Assembly (NCBI RefSeq): GCF_000699445.3
Contig: NC_067195.1
Coordinates: 16,439,287 to 16,503,286, forward strand
Length of the DNA stretch: 64,000 nucleotides
Direction of reading: 5' to 3'
Origin: Schistosoma haematobium
Taxonomy: Eukaryota > Platyhelminthes > Trematoda > Strigeidida > Schistosomatidae
Under the pieces are notes generated by a model. It did not search any database, was not told the DNA's origin, and saw nothing but the letters and a program-made list of their open reading frames with translations. Position numbers and translations under genes: made by a program. This document shows, piece after piece, positions 11,301 through 22,492 of this stretch. Numbering within the stretch: the first letter of the stretch is position 1; every line of letters begins with the position of its first letter.

Positions 11301-12470
11301 AATTTTGATTTATATCTACCGTAAAATCACAGATGTATATTGTGGTGTTCAGAAGAAAAACAAAATTGTTGCTTTTTTGATCTTTCATGATGCTCTGTCT
11401 ATGTGTTAGTTAGTTTTGGAAATTACTTGTTGGTTATCTTAACAAAGCAGTTTCATCAGATAACAACATATTCCATATAGTTTTGAAGGTAAAATTGGGT
11501 ATATTTAAATAGTATTTATTTCAACTTAATTGTCAACTGAATAATATGACTTCGAATTAGCTAATTATTTTTTACAGGATCAGGCTTACGTCCTTTATTC
11601 ATTTCATGACTTAGGGCTGTATACTGGTTCATTTCTTGTCTATCAATATAAGTAATTCCATCTGGGTAACAGATCGTTCATCAGTGTTTTTATATTCAAT
11701 GAATTGTTTTTCCTCATTAAAAATTAACTTCTTTCAGTGTACCATCAGTATGATCTATAAGTAAGATATTGCCATACAATAACAATGTATTGACCTAGTT
11801 ACAAACCATCTCTTCTATGCAATGCATTAATTACGTTCTACAAATTCACTGATACAATGATTAAAGTATGAACAAATAAATCTCATCAATCGTTTTATTA
11901 AGACCTACTTTGTTACGATAAATATGGTTCATGAGCTATGGTCAAAAATTAATTTCCAGAAATATCAATGTCATTTTTTTTCAAAGTTCCGAAGATGACA
12001 AGATCAGAACCTATGATAAGTTATTTGCTTAGTTTCAAGTTGATTTTTTAGGATAAATACTGTGAAAAATATTTTCCGATTGGATTCAATAATATGAGCG
12101 GTATGCGTCATAGTTTAAAATTATTTGCTGAACTATCGGTCAACGGAAGGAACTGAGGGATATCCTGTTTTAGTATAAGATTCCTCCTTATAGCTCACAC
12201 ATTTACGCTTAGCATCATGTGAATTAGCCTTGAGTTACTTATTCGTATTAATAAAAAGCTAATTAAAGACTGACCAAATTAAATATTAACTGAATGGTAA
12301 TGTTGACATGGTTGCTAATTAACTATAAGAATGCATTAAAATTAATGAAAATAAAGTCACTTGGTAAATCTGATTTTATGAATAATTTAGTTTGGTCAGC
12401 CTTAATGCGTTTAGAACATATATGTATTTTGCTAGTCATATAGTAAATAGCATAGACTAAGAAAATCAAT
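8318..12470. other. Long A+T-rich stretch, no feature seen
   Basis: About 4 kb with no recognisable element, gene or RNA. Open frames at 8776-8970 and 9577-9768 are short and unrecognised. It may hold very old, unrecognisable repeats or intronic DNA. Confidence 0.4.
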
Positions 12471-12637
12471 TGATGCTAGACCACCATTAAAGACCTGGAA
12501 GCACTGGACGGCCGTTTCGTCGTATTATTGAACCTCTCAGTAGTGCGCATCCACGATCTCGCTAAAAGGACTTGAACCCAAGGCCTTCAGTCTCGCGCGC
12601 AAACGCCTAACCTCTAGACCAATGAGCCGGCATCCAA
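12471..12637 (-). mobile_element. Family A hammerhead SINE, minus strand
   Basis: Read on the minus strand it has a tRNA-like head with A box TGGTCTAGAGG, a decayed B box (GGTTCAAGTCC), then the hammerhead segment and the tail up to GGTGGTCTAGCATCAA. The hammerhead has lost a base in the core (CTGAGAG) and stem II is broken, while GACGAAACGGCCGTCCAGTGC is intact. Confidence 0.75.
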
Positions 12638-13235
12638 TCAAAAACCTGACAATCTCCACAACTCTATACTGATATTTAAAGTTCGTGGAATATTTCAAAA
12701 TAGATAATTTGATACACAGATATTTTGAAACGTTTATAAATTAAAAGTTAGAAAGCATTCAAGGTTATTCCACGTAGTTTTTGTTTTCATTATGTATTTA
12801 AACAAACGTTCCAGTTATTTATTAACCTGATTATTTATACTAAATTAGTGAGTAAATTAGTGAATATTCTCATTTATGTACTCATGATTTTCACTGGAAA
12901 ATGAATTAGTATATTTCAGTACTTAATAGGGTATAGTATTATATTTAATTGTACCTACTGCTGGAATCCAAGATGGGCATTTCGTTTTATCTAAATTTTA
13001 TGTTATGGGTATGCCTAGAGCGCAGGGTTAATGTTTACGACAAGAAACTGATTTAGTATCAAACACTTGAAAACGCCGAGACTGATTCCAGTCAGCTACT
13101 AATATTTCAAACGGTATGATACTCATTTCAAAATGTCTATAGTGGCTAAAATTCAAAACTCTTATTTAGTGACTTATTACTACATGGTTTCGTGGAGTCT
13201 TCAAAATGTTTAGTATTTTTTACATCATAAACTGA
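12638..13235. other. A+T-rich spacer, no feature seen
   Basis: Nothing recognisable between two SINE copies. Confidence 0.4.
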
Positions 13236-13241
13236 TCTTCA

Positions 13242-13370
13242 CTCAACCACCAGTGGAAACCTGGAAGCAAGGATGCTCAATTGTCTTCAGTAGCGAAGAT
13301 CCACGACCCCTAATTTAACAGTCAAACTTCAGACCATCGGTTTGGCATTTCAAAACATAGTTTCTACAAC
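13242..13370 (-). mobile_element. Very degenerate family A SINE fragment
   Basis: Shares CCACCAGTGGAAACCTGGAAGC and a following ATCCACGACCCC-like order with family A on the minus strand. Most of the hammerhead and head are unrecognisable. An old copy, assigned mainly by order of short blocks. Confidence 0.4.
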
Positions 13371-13497
13371 ACTGAGCAGAGATACAGCAGTGCTACAGAC
13401 TGAAATTTTCATTATTCAGAGTTAAAATCACAAAATAAACTTAGTTATACAGTCACTGAACCCTAGTAGACATTGTGCATCTGTTTTGTCATAAATT

Positions 13498-13592
13498 ACA
13501 ACTCCTCAGCAGTGCACATCCATAAACTCAGAGCCTTTAAGTCATGCACTAAGAACCTAAATGTTAGATCAATTATTCGAAGTCCAATAGTT
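13498..13592 (-). mobile_element. Degenerate family A SINE fragment
   Basis: ACTCCTCAGCAGTGCACATCC is the minus-strand hammerhead core and stem I of family A (CTGAGGA retained). Decayed head sequence follows, including a remnant of the B-box region. The rest of the ribozyme is missing because the fragment begins at the core. Confidence 0.5.
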
Positions 13593-13635
13593 TACATGCT
13601 TTAGATAATTAAAATAACCCATGGTGTCATTGAAT

Positions 13636-14291
13636 AAGAAAAAAAAGTTCAGCGAAGAAAATTTTCTTTTTGACGAAATCACTTACTTAAGCTGTACATT
13701 CGTATATATAGGTATATGGAAAATGTATGTCTATAGGAGGATAGAAAAAAATTTGCATCACCAAAATGGTTTCGAGGATAAATAACAAATGAGGTTACGT
13801 ACTAATCAAGGTGTAAGGAAGAAAATCGTTTATGGGTCAGATAATAGTTCAATTGACAAGTATGACGAAAAGCGACAAACACATAGGTTGTAATAATAGA
13901 CTTAATAATAATCAAGAAAACTTGTATAAGGTAATAATAATAAATGATTAGAGTTTAAAATGCAAAATAGTAATTTTAAAAATTCGATAACAATCAAATA
14001 AAAGTGCAGAAAAAAACAGAAACATAGCCATTAAGGGAATCAGGGCCAAGCAAGGATGAGAGATTGGACAGATCGTTTCTGCACGCAAAGTTCGAGGTTG
14101 AGTTCGTGAATTGCCAATGCCTCAGCAGTGCACAGAATATTGACCCGACACCCCTTCGATCAAATTCCTTTGACCCTGTAGATCACTTTAAAAGATCATT
14201 CTCCATATACCTATATATATATACGAATGTACAGCTTAAGTAAATGATTTCGTCGAAAAGAAAACTTTCTTCGCTGAATTCTCCTTTTCTT
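13636..14291. mobile_element. 656-bp element with about 85-90-bp inverted ends
   Basis: The left end at 13636-13720 and the right end at 14202-14291 are inverted copies of each other with only scattered mismatches. Shared blocks include TTCAGCGAAGAAA, GACGAAATCA and CTTAAGCTGTACATTCGTA. The interior of about 480 bp has no open frame of note and holds a decayed family A hammerhead fragment near 14125-14160. This fits a non-autonomous foldback or MITE. I see no clear flanking duplication, so the superfamily is unknown. Confidence 0.7.
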
Positions 14292-14587
14292 ACATGTTTC
14301 ACTTCAATCAGTTCATGATGTTATTTATTCGTATTAGCTCTAACTACAATTCATGACATTAATCATTTTTCTGTCAATATTCTCACATCTATTAGCTTCT
14401 TTATGCCTGCGATGGAACACAGCATTATTCATGCTCTCATAGTTTATAATGAATAGAAAGAGGGAAAAAAATCTTCGTAAAATATCCACTTACTTTATAG
14501 ATACATATTTACAAAACCTAATCAATAGCTTAGATTTGTCATCATGTCAAGATTTTATATCTCAGCAATCTTTCTCATATTCTGGAC

Positions 14588-14612
<25 letters not shown>
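14588..14612. repeat. (AT)n microsatellite
   Basis: About twelve AT dinucleotide units. Confidence 0.9.
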
Positions 14613-14618
<6 letters not shown>

Positions 14619-15162
14619 CAATAAAGTTTTATATTAGTTTAAATAAATTCGGAAGTTTGCTTGAATAAACAATAATAATTAACTGTGACATGTTTTTGAA
14701 AAAGAATAAACTTTTTTTTCCTGGATAAAAAACAACGAAAAATCTTTCTTATACACACAGATACAGAGATAAACGTTGGTTTTCTTCTTAAAAATATCAA
14801 AAAAATTTAGAAAAGAATAAAAATAAAAAAACAAACAGAAGAAAAACTAACTTTACAATTCAGTGAAATATGAATTGTAAATTCCATTTCATTATTGAAG
14901 TTAAGTATTTAAAAAAAACATGAGCAAAACCGAATTGTTGTGATGCAACAAAAGGGAATTTAGTGGATAATAAATTGATTTACTGTATTTCTATAAGATG
15001 GAAATTCACAAATGTGCACTGATTATTATGTATAGAGAAAATAGTTTGAATTCGTGGAATAACAAATAAACGAATGAAAATTATAAAGATTTACGTATCA
15101 GGAAACAGATTGAATGTAATGTAATAGTAGAATGCATTAAGAACAAATGACAGATAAATATA
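14613..15162. other. A+T-rich spacer, no feature seen
   Basis: No supported feature; locally A-rich. Confidence 0.4.
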
Positions 15163-15254
15163 TATTGCAGTTATGCTTATTCTCAAAGTAAAATCGATAA
15201 TATATATGTATATATATTATCGATTTTGCTTTGAGAATAAGCATAACTGCAATA
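15163..15254. repeat. Near-perfect 92-bp palindrome
   Basis: The two halves are inverted copies with about 44 bp each and one visible mismatch (AAAGTAAAATCG against CAAAGCAAAATCG inverted), meeting at TGTA near 15209. The centre is AT-repeat-like, while the outer 25 bp is complex sequence (TATTGCAGTTATGC). As RNA it would form a long hairpin. It could be a tiny foldback element, a pre-miRNA-like hairpin or a cruciform-forming site. Confidence 0.85.
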
Positions 15255-16784
15255 CTGTTCACTAGCTTAGTAACTATTTGATGAGAACAATGAACGATTC
15301 AAAGTTTGGTTGTATGAAGACTATTCAATAGTATTTATTGTAAGAAATAACTTAAAAGTTTTCATATAATCCATTTGAAAACTATTTGATGCAGGAGAAC
15401 TTATTAATAGTTTGTTAACATAAATGTGAATAAAAAATTAAAATATTTTACGTGTTTCATTCAAAATTCATTACAGTTATCTAATAGTTGCACCGAGGAC
15501 GGTTTTGATTTTGCACTGATCAATAATCGTTGCATGTAATTTAATGATTTTAAAAATTACAAAAGTACGTGTGAGATAAAGTTGTGCAAGTGTTCGCCTA
15601 CGGAATAATAACTTCCAAAGTTATTGTCCTGACCTACAAATATAATTTATCAATATGGGGATTTATGAAGATTGCAGTATATTCAGAGTTGAATGCTGAA
15701 AAGATTATCAATTATGTTCATTTCAAATTAATACATTTCTCCAAATCGTCTTATAGGATTTCTAAGTTTACTTCAAATACCATAATCAATTAAAAATTAA
15801 TAATATGACAGGTTATTGATGGAGTAAGGAACGCAAATTCAGAATAGCTAGTGAATTAATGTATTCGTTTAGTTCACAGATCACACATTGATAGTTCTAC
15901 TGGTTTGTGAATCATTTAGTTTCTCAGTGTACTCTTCAGCAACAGATGTTACAGGCTATTTTATCAAACAATCAGTGATTATACAAACTAAAATTACTTA
16001 GTTTACGAATGAGTATACTTCATTGTGTTTACTTTTTGGAACTGCCAATTAAAGTTTTGGCACAAATTCTGCATAGAAAAAAAGTACAAAGCAGAAGAGG
16101 AAATTGTTAGCAGAGGGAAAAGACTTGCATATTGAAATTTTAATGAGTAATGTTTCAGCTATGCAAGATATTTTCTATGCTACGAGCGTGCCACTGTAGG
16201 AAAATGTATAAACTGGTATGAAAAACCTGACTCGAGAATATAATAGCTACTCATTATTGCAATATTTTCAAGGCTTATCTAGCTAGAATTCATCTTAATA
16301 TCAACTTCATTCAAATAAATCTATCTCCACAAACTTTCATTCTTGTTAATTAAATAATTTTATACAATAATTCTAGCTTCTATCAACAAGTCGCTTACTA
16401 ATCAAATGAACAAAAGCAAAGGGAGATATTTTGAGCGTAAAAACCATTTTTCTTCATTTTCCTTGTCTCAAATAACATACAAATCTACAAGAAAATAAAC
16501 GAAAAGAATGAATTAATCTACCGCATATCACACTGCCACCTTACGTTTGTTGTTTTTCTCTTTCCCTCGCTTATCTTTCTTTTTATTTGTTTGTGTTAAT
16601 ATAATAACAAGTAAATTTAAAAATTATATCGAGAAAAAAGGCAACAAATAAAACGGAATGATAATTAAAAATAATATTTTTTTCGCTCAGATTACTACTT
16701 TAATACACATCATAGTGATAATAATAATAATAATAGTAATGAAAATCAAAGCTGAAACACAAGAAAATAATCTCTAGTGTATAA

Positions 16785-16789
<5 letters not shown>
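15255..16789. other. A+T-rich spacer, no feature seen
   Basis: No recognised gene or repeat, apart from a short (ATA)n run near 16718-16740. Confidence 0.4.

Positions 16790-16817
<28 letters not shown>
16790..16817. repeat. (AT)n microsatellite
   Basis: About fourteen AT units. Confidence 0.9.
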
Positions 16818-16822
<5 letters not shown>

Positions 16823-17244
16823 ATGATTTTTTGATTGTTTACTCATTAGGTTTTTTTGTTTCTGTTTACAAGTTGTTTATGCGACTTAATAACGATTAGA
16901 TTATATATACTACGTATATATAGGACGGTGAAGAAAAATCCCAGTTGTCGATTTACAACTCCTACTATTTCCGATAGAATCTATACACATAAAAGTCTAA
17001 TCATCTATGTTTGTATATGTATATATGTATATATACATGATGAAATAGGATATCTTTTATTGTTCAAACAATAATATGATGTAGAGTATTCGTTTACATC
17101 TTTCAACAAATGCCTATTATTCAATACAAGCAAACATATTCACATGCATGTTGAAAGTAGGGAAGAAGACAAAAACAGTGGATAAATCTTTTTGATTTAA
17201 AAAATTACTAAACTAAATAACAACTTTGACTAGCAATATAGGGT

Positions 17245-17412
17245 TGTGAAGATTGTTGAGTTAAGCGTTGGCGGGTAAGACTGAGGGTCCTGAATTTGAA
17301 TGCCGCGTGCGGGAACGTGGATGTTCACTAGTGGAGAGCCCTATACTAGGACGAAACGGCTGTCTAGTGACCATCAGTGATGGTCTAGCGTTGACTGATT
17401 CGTGTTCTAAAT
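17245..17412 (+). mobile_element. Decayed family A hammerhead SINE
   Basis: The tRNA-like head starts within GTTAAGCGTTGGCGGG. The B box is altered (GAATTTGAATGCC), and the tail GATGGTCTAGCGTTGACTGATTCGTG is recognisable. In the hammerhead, ACTAGGACGAAACGGC is preserved but the CTGAGGA core has become AGTGGAG, so it is inactive. Confidence 0.7.
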
Positions 17413-19663
17413 CAAAAAACGTTGTTTAATTTAAAAATAAGGAAATAAAGTTGACAAGATCTATCATCATTCATTTATTAATTGTAATTTTGTTGATATT
17501 CAAAAAAATATTACACTACTGCTGATGATGAGTCCGTAAACCTTTTACTTTCAGCGATATTTAAGAAAAATAACGAACACAAGACCTGGTATGCAATTAA
17601 CGTTGAATTTCAGTATTGTCAATATGGTGTTGTACAAATAGTCATATAACTGACTATTAGAATGTCTACTTATTTGACGTAAATTTGTAGATATTGATCA
17701 CTTGAAATGAAATAAAAATATTGAAGGATATGACTGTATAATCATACTCTTGGCTCATATGATGGTCGGTAAATAGTAATCAGAAGTGGCGCCTGTTTGA
17801 TTTCTATTTTATTCAAAATTTGTTGGTAAACGTGTTTTTATGCTCATGATTAAATATGTACATCGAAATAACGAGAATATTGACATATGCTTACCTCGAT
17901 GAATACTTTTACAATATTCTGATTTCAGTTGCAGTCAACATATTGTCATATAGGTTTTAGCAAACATTTAACTGTTAATAAAAGTATGTACAGTCTTGTA
18001 ATTGCTCAACGTAAAAGGGAGATAACATGAGTAAATAGCATTTATTTTAAATAGATATCTGAAGTACAGCACGTATTGGTTTCAGATACATAGACATTTA
18101 AAATCAAAGTCGTTGAACAGCTGTTTCGTCTTTTAGTGAAATTCCTCCAATAATTCACATACACAAACTGAAAGCTATCAAATTTATGACTTTCGAGCTT
18201 TTCAGTAAAGTTAACTGTAAACTGAATAACCGTTTTTATCTACCTGATAATTACAATTTAAAAAATGTTGACATAAATGTTGAGAACTTTATATTTTGGT
18301 TTGGTTTCTTGTCGGACAGACTGTTTATTTTAACTGATTTCTTATTAGTTATTATATCAGGAGTAAAAAGGTAAGCTGACGTTTAAGATACTTTCTTTAT
18401 CGTTAGAATAAGTCAACTATATGGCACATTGTATGTTTACACGGCTGATGAGTCTCAGTTTCATATGTTTGACTGAGTGAATGTGAAGCATACTTAAACT
18501 TATATACTGTCTTTTGGACTGTGAAGGTTTTGAAAATGATATTGAGTGCTCCATTTCATTTGAAGTCAAACAACAGGTTTGTTCATTGTTGTATTTGTTG
18601 TCAAGCCATCATATAATGACATATATATAACTTCCTTTGTTTAGTGTTAATAAGCATCTTTAAGTTTAACTTCCCAAATTGTCAATCAAGAAAAGTGTTT
18701 CATGTTTGAGTTTCCAGAGCGGACAATTTAAATTGCTCAGAAATATTTGTACAAGGAAATGTAAATGGATATTTTGGTGGGATCACTTTATTAAGATTTC
18801 ATCCAAATTTCAATAACTGACATTTTCTGTAACGGAATGGCGTACATTAAGTTTCAAGATCTGTTACGATCAACAACCACGTATGTTATTTGAGTCTCTT
18901 AGAAACTCCAGCTGAACCACTATCAGACAAATGACAGAAATTAATAACGATCTTCCATCTAATGTATATTTTGGAAATAAATTTCAACTAGGAATGCCAG
19001 TGTTTATACTGACAACTTATTTCATTTTTGATTTTGAATCGCTGACATTATTGTAGTTTCAAGATATGGTACGACTGAGGCTCTGAATCAGTTACATAAC
19101 GGATTGTACCATAACGATTACGAATGTTATTTCTAAGTGAAGTATCAAACTTTTGCCTTGCAAAATGATGTTATTTATGTTCAATAAAATCAGACGTTTT
19201 ATGTAAGCTTGATAAGATGATAAAAATGAATGATGACCATTATTTGGCTGGTTATCTTTTGCCTTTTGCACAATGAAAAGTTAAATTTTGCATTTCTATA
19301 TGACTGACCGATTTTGGTTAGATAATCACCACGATATAGAAAGCAGAGAGCAGCTGTTTCGTTTCTATATAAGACATTTAAGAAGTATGTATCCAAAATC
19401 CTACCAAAAATCAAACCTTCGAGCTTTAGGATTATTAGAGAGTACTTAACCTGCAGCCTACTAATTTGTTAGTCACTGAGCTGCGATTCCAACTTCAATA
19501 ATTTGTTCATTTAACGGAAAAGATAATGTAACTTATATGTTTTTGTTTTTGCTAAAAAGATCAATTACTTAACTAAATCGGTTGGGGTAACCACCATAAG
19601 ATCGACAAAACACGTAAATCCAGAACATTTAAAACCAGATGATTCGTTATATTTATCACTTAT
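17413..19663. other. A+T-rich stretch with at most traces of old SINEs
   Basis: Short pieces near 18120-18160 (AGCTGTTTCGTCTT on the minus strand) and 19345-19365 resemble the GAAAC arm of family A hammerheads, but too little remains to define copies. Open frames at 18186-18374 and 19199-19414 are unrecognised. Confidence 0.35.
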
Positions 19664-19673
19664 TACCTAATTC
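19664..19673. repeat. Target-site duplication, left, RTE copy 2
   Basis: TACCTAATTC, repeated exactly at 20561-20570. Confidence 0.85.
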
Positions 19674-20560
19674 TCCTGGTGATCGACTGGATCATAAAGA
19701 CGTCAACGTCTGAAGGGAAGCACGGGATACAATGGACATCTAAGATGCAGTTGGACGACCTAGACCTCGCAGATGATCTGGCCCTTCTATTCCAAACGCA
19801 ACAACAAATGCAGGAGAAGACGAACAGTGTGGCAGCAGCCTCAGCAGCAGTCGGTCTCAATATACACAAAGGGAAAAGCAGGATTCTCCGATACAACACA
19901 GAATGCACCAATCCAATCACAATTGACGGAGAAGATTTGGAAGATGTAAAAACGTTTACATGTCTGGGCAGCATCATTGATGAACACGGTGGATCTGATG
20001 CAGATGTGAAGGCGCGGATCGGCAAAGCAAGAGCAGTATATTTACAACTGGAGGACATCTAGAACTCAAAACAATTGTCAACCAACACCAAGGTCAGAAT
20101 TTTCAATACAAATGTCAAGACAGTTCTACTGTATGGGGCGGAAACCTGGAGAACTACGAAAGCCATCATCCAGAAAATACAGGTGTTTATTAACAATTGT
20201 TTACGCAAAATACTTCAGATCCATTGGCCGGACACTATTAGCAACAACGTACTGTGGGAGAGAACAAACCAGATCCCAGCGGAGGGAGAAATCAGGAAGA
20301 AGCGCTGGAAGTGGATAGGACACACATTGAGGAAAGCACCCAACTGCGTCACAAGACAAGTCCTCACATGGAATCCTCAAGGCCAAAGGAAAAGAGGAAG
20401 ACCAAAGAACACATTACACCGAGAAATGGAAATAGACATGAGAAAAATGAACAAGAATTGGATGGAACTAGAAAAGAAGGCCCAGAACAGAGTTGGTTGG
20501 AGAATGCTGGTCGGCGGCCTATGCTCCATTGGGAGTAACAGGCGTAAGCAAGTAAGTAAG
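19674..20560 (+). mobile_element. RTE-clade retrotransposon, 5'-truncated (copy 2)
   Basis: Carries the last part of the reverse transcriptase and the C-terminal region, ending in CGTAAGCAAGTAAGTAAG. A perfect 10-bp direct repeat, TACCTAATTC, lies at 19664-19673 and 20561-20570, so the insertion was 5'-truncated on arrival, as is typical of target-primed reverse transcription. At the protein level it differs from copies 1 and 3 at many positions (for example QQQMQEKTNSVAAAS against [15 protein letters not shown]), so it belongs to a separate subfamily. Confidence 0.92.
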
Positions 20561-20599
20561 TACCTAATTCATAATTTCTATGATGATAGCTTACAGTAG
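19679..20599 (+). pseudogene. RTE copy 2 reverse transcriptase C-terminal fragment with one nonsense codon
   Basis: The frame begins at [17 protein letters not shown], just before RT motif C, and contains LADDLALL, where FADD has become LADD with both Asp retained. It continues through the thumb to GHTLRK and the [13 protein letters not shown] basic motif. It is interrupted once: the conserved Trp codon after LEDI is TAG at 20060-20062, a single-base change, and the same frame resumes. The finger and palm motifs A and B and the whole endonuclease are absent. The normal stop inside the TAAG tail is lost because one TAAG is CAAG, so the frame reads on past the element to about 20599. Confidence 0.9.
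20561..20570. repeat. Target-site duplication, right, RTE copy 2
   Basis: TACCTAATTC directly after the TAAG tail, identical to 19664-19673. Confidence 0.85.
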
Positions 20600-21190
20600 G
20601 AACTGTAATAAGGAATGTCAAATTATTAATCTTATCAAAATAGTGAATAAAAACACAAAATACTTAATCAAAGAAAATCTGCCAAGTACCATAAGTCGCA
20701 TTTCTCACCTCGTCCATACAGTTTATTATTCCAAAAAACCTTAGAAAAAAGATGTGAAGTATATATATTTAAAATAAAAAATAAAAACACTAATTCTTGT
20801 TAATAAAAACTACCCTTAACATCCTGAATGTGTTAGCGGTAAGCCCTGAAAAGTAGATGTAACCATTGACAACCCTTAAGCGGATATTAAATAAAAATGT
20901 CTTTTTTTCTTCAATTTGTCTCATAATGTGAAATATAATCAATAAAAATAATCAAACTGTTCACATGAACAAATAGTAATTATAACCTTTTTAGAAAAAA
21001 AAGTGAATGCATCCAAAAAAGGTACACATTTCTCAATTCTTTATACTTTCGAATGTTATACAAATAAAGTTATATAACAAATAATGTAAACTTTATTCTA
21101 CTATTATTCTTAAGAAACTGAGCATTCGTTTTGTTTATAATAGTGAAGTTTTTGACTTGTAAACTGCAATAAATTATATTCTTTTATTAA
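20600..21190. other. A+T-rich spacer, no feature seen
   Basis: No gene or repeat that I recognise. Confidence 0.4.
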
Positions 21191-21194
21191 CAAA

Positions 21195-21490
21195 GATGAA
21201 TAGTGGCTAGTAGTGGAATTCAGGATTTGCGTCTCGTCCTATTTAGGACTCAGAAACGGAATATAACTGCATCTCAGAGTTGATGTTCACTCTGGCACTC
21301 GAACCCAGTATCGTTTGATTCAAACACCACCGCGTTATCCACATATCTACTGAGTTCTGGTAACCACTTACTTATGCAATAGGGTGAAGTTTAAATTCAG
21401 TTGATATTGTTTTATTTCAATTTTTCCAATTGACTTATATGCATATTGTGCTTATTGCCCCCATATTACTTTAATGCATTAGTATTATAT
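21195..21490 (-). mobile_element. Family C (Sm-alpha-like) SINE, minus strand
   Basis: On the minus strand the order is a conserved upstream block (around 21430-21490, matching 40850-40920), a tRNA-like head with an ACTCAGTAGATATGTGGATAACGCG A-box region and B-box-like GGGTTCGAGTGCC, then AGAGTGAACATCAACTCTGAGATGCA. The hammerhead remnant and the tail CCACTACTAGCCACTATTC follow. The ribozyme has lost the CTGATGA core (TTTCTGAGTCC) but keeps the stem II TCCTAAATAGGAC. Order and blocks match the schistosome Sm-alpha elements known to carry hammerheads. Confidence 0.72.
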
Positions 21491-22017
21491 ATAAAGAGAC
21501 TGATCGATTGCAGTACTAAATATCAACGGAAAGATTCAAGTAAAACAACATCAAGTGAATTCATATTCTATTGTTTAAGAACTAAATATGAACAACTGTA
21601 TTCAAAATAGAATGTGTTAATCATAGTAAAAAGACCGAACAGAATATTTTCAGTTAAAAAATTATAACTATTATGTTCTGTAATATTCCGCATATTAGAA
21701 AATCGGAAATATACTAATCATTTCATAAATGCTGATATTATTATTTTAAAACTTTAAACCTTTAAATAAAACAAAAGAAGGAAGACTAAAGTAGCGGAGA
21801 AATTCTAGTGAATGACGGAAGTGCCGAAATCTATATGAAAACCGAAAAAGGTATTGAAATTGTATGATTATTTTTTAAATGTATGAAGGCTTCAACTGTT
21901 TTAGGATATTGTATTATTATTATTTGTCTTGATGTTTTGATGAATACTGGTACATAATTTTGAACATACTCTAAAGTCGAGTTCAGTAAAATATTTCATG
22001 TCAAACCTTTACATAAG
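21491..22017. other. A+T-rich spacer, no feature seen
   Basis: Nothing recognisable before the foldback element. Confidence 0.4.
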
Positions 22018-22027
22018 AACTTCATCT

Positions 22028-22482
22028 ATTTTGGTGAAGTTTTGTTCTCTGAGCTGGATGATTTGGTCGTGGAGCTTTCATCGTTCTTCTGAACGAAATC
22101 ATCAGCAAAAACTTCAGGAAGAAATGAAGTGTTTGAATTTCACCACATGTGGTTCACAGCTTGCCCTGTACGCCTCGATGTTGATTAGTTCTTGTTGACC
22201 TTAAACCTGTCATTGTTTACTTCTTTGTTTTAGTAAAGTAGTAAATTAAAGAAGTAAACAATGACAGGTTTAAGGTCAACACGGATCAATTAGCATCGAG
22301 GTGTTCAGGACAAGCTATGAACCTTTATGCAGTGAAATTCGAACACTTCATTTCTACCTGAAGTTTTTGCTGTTGATGTCGTTCAGAACAACGATGAAAG
22401 CTTCACGATCAAACCATCCAGCTCAGAGAACAAAACTCTACCGAAATCACCCACCTGAACTACAAATCTTCTCTACCAACTC
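22028..22482. mobile_element. Foldback retroposon, family F (copy 1)
   Basis: Two inverted arms of roughly 190 bp. The left arm runs from TTGGTGAAGTTTTGTTCTC to about 22227, and the right arm from about 22253 to GAACAAAACTCTACCGAAATC near 22445. The inner 33 bp (22194-22226 against 22248-22280) is perfectly inverted. Outer arms carry many substitutions and small indels, so the centre is either younger or under constraint. The flanks show the 10-bp direct repeat AACTTCATCT at 22018-22027 and 22483-22492. It has the same ends as the insertion at 36282-36615. Translated arm sequence gives Ser/Glu-rich fragments only; I recognise no protein. Confidence 0.78.
22194..22280. repeat. Perfect 33-bp inverted repeat at the centre of family F copy 1
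   Basis: GTTGACCTTAAACCTG at the left outer edge mirrors CAGGTTTAAGGTCAAC at the right edge, with a 21-base A+T-rich loop. It would make a strong RNA hairpin. Confidence 0.9.
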
Positions 22483-22492
22483 AACTTCATCT

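Noticed and set aside
18440..18475. Isolated GGCTGATGAGTCTC as a hammerhead
   Set aside because: The core-like string has no GAAAC arm and no pairing stems nearby. A similar CTGATGATGAGTCC at 17521-17534 fails for the same reason.
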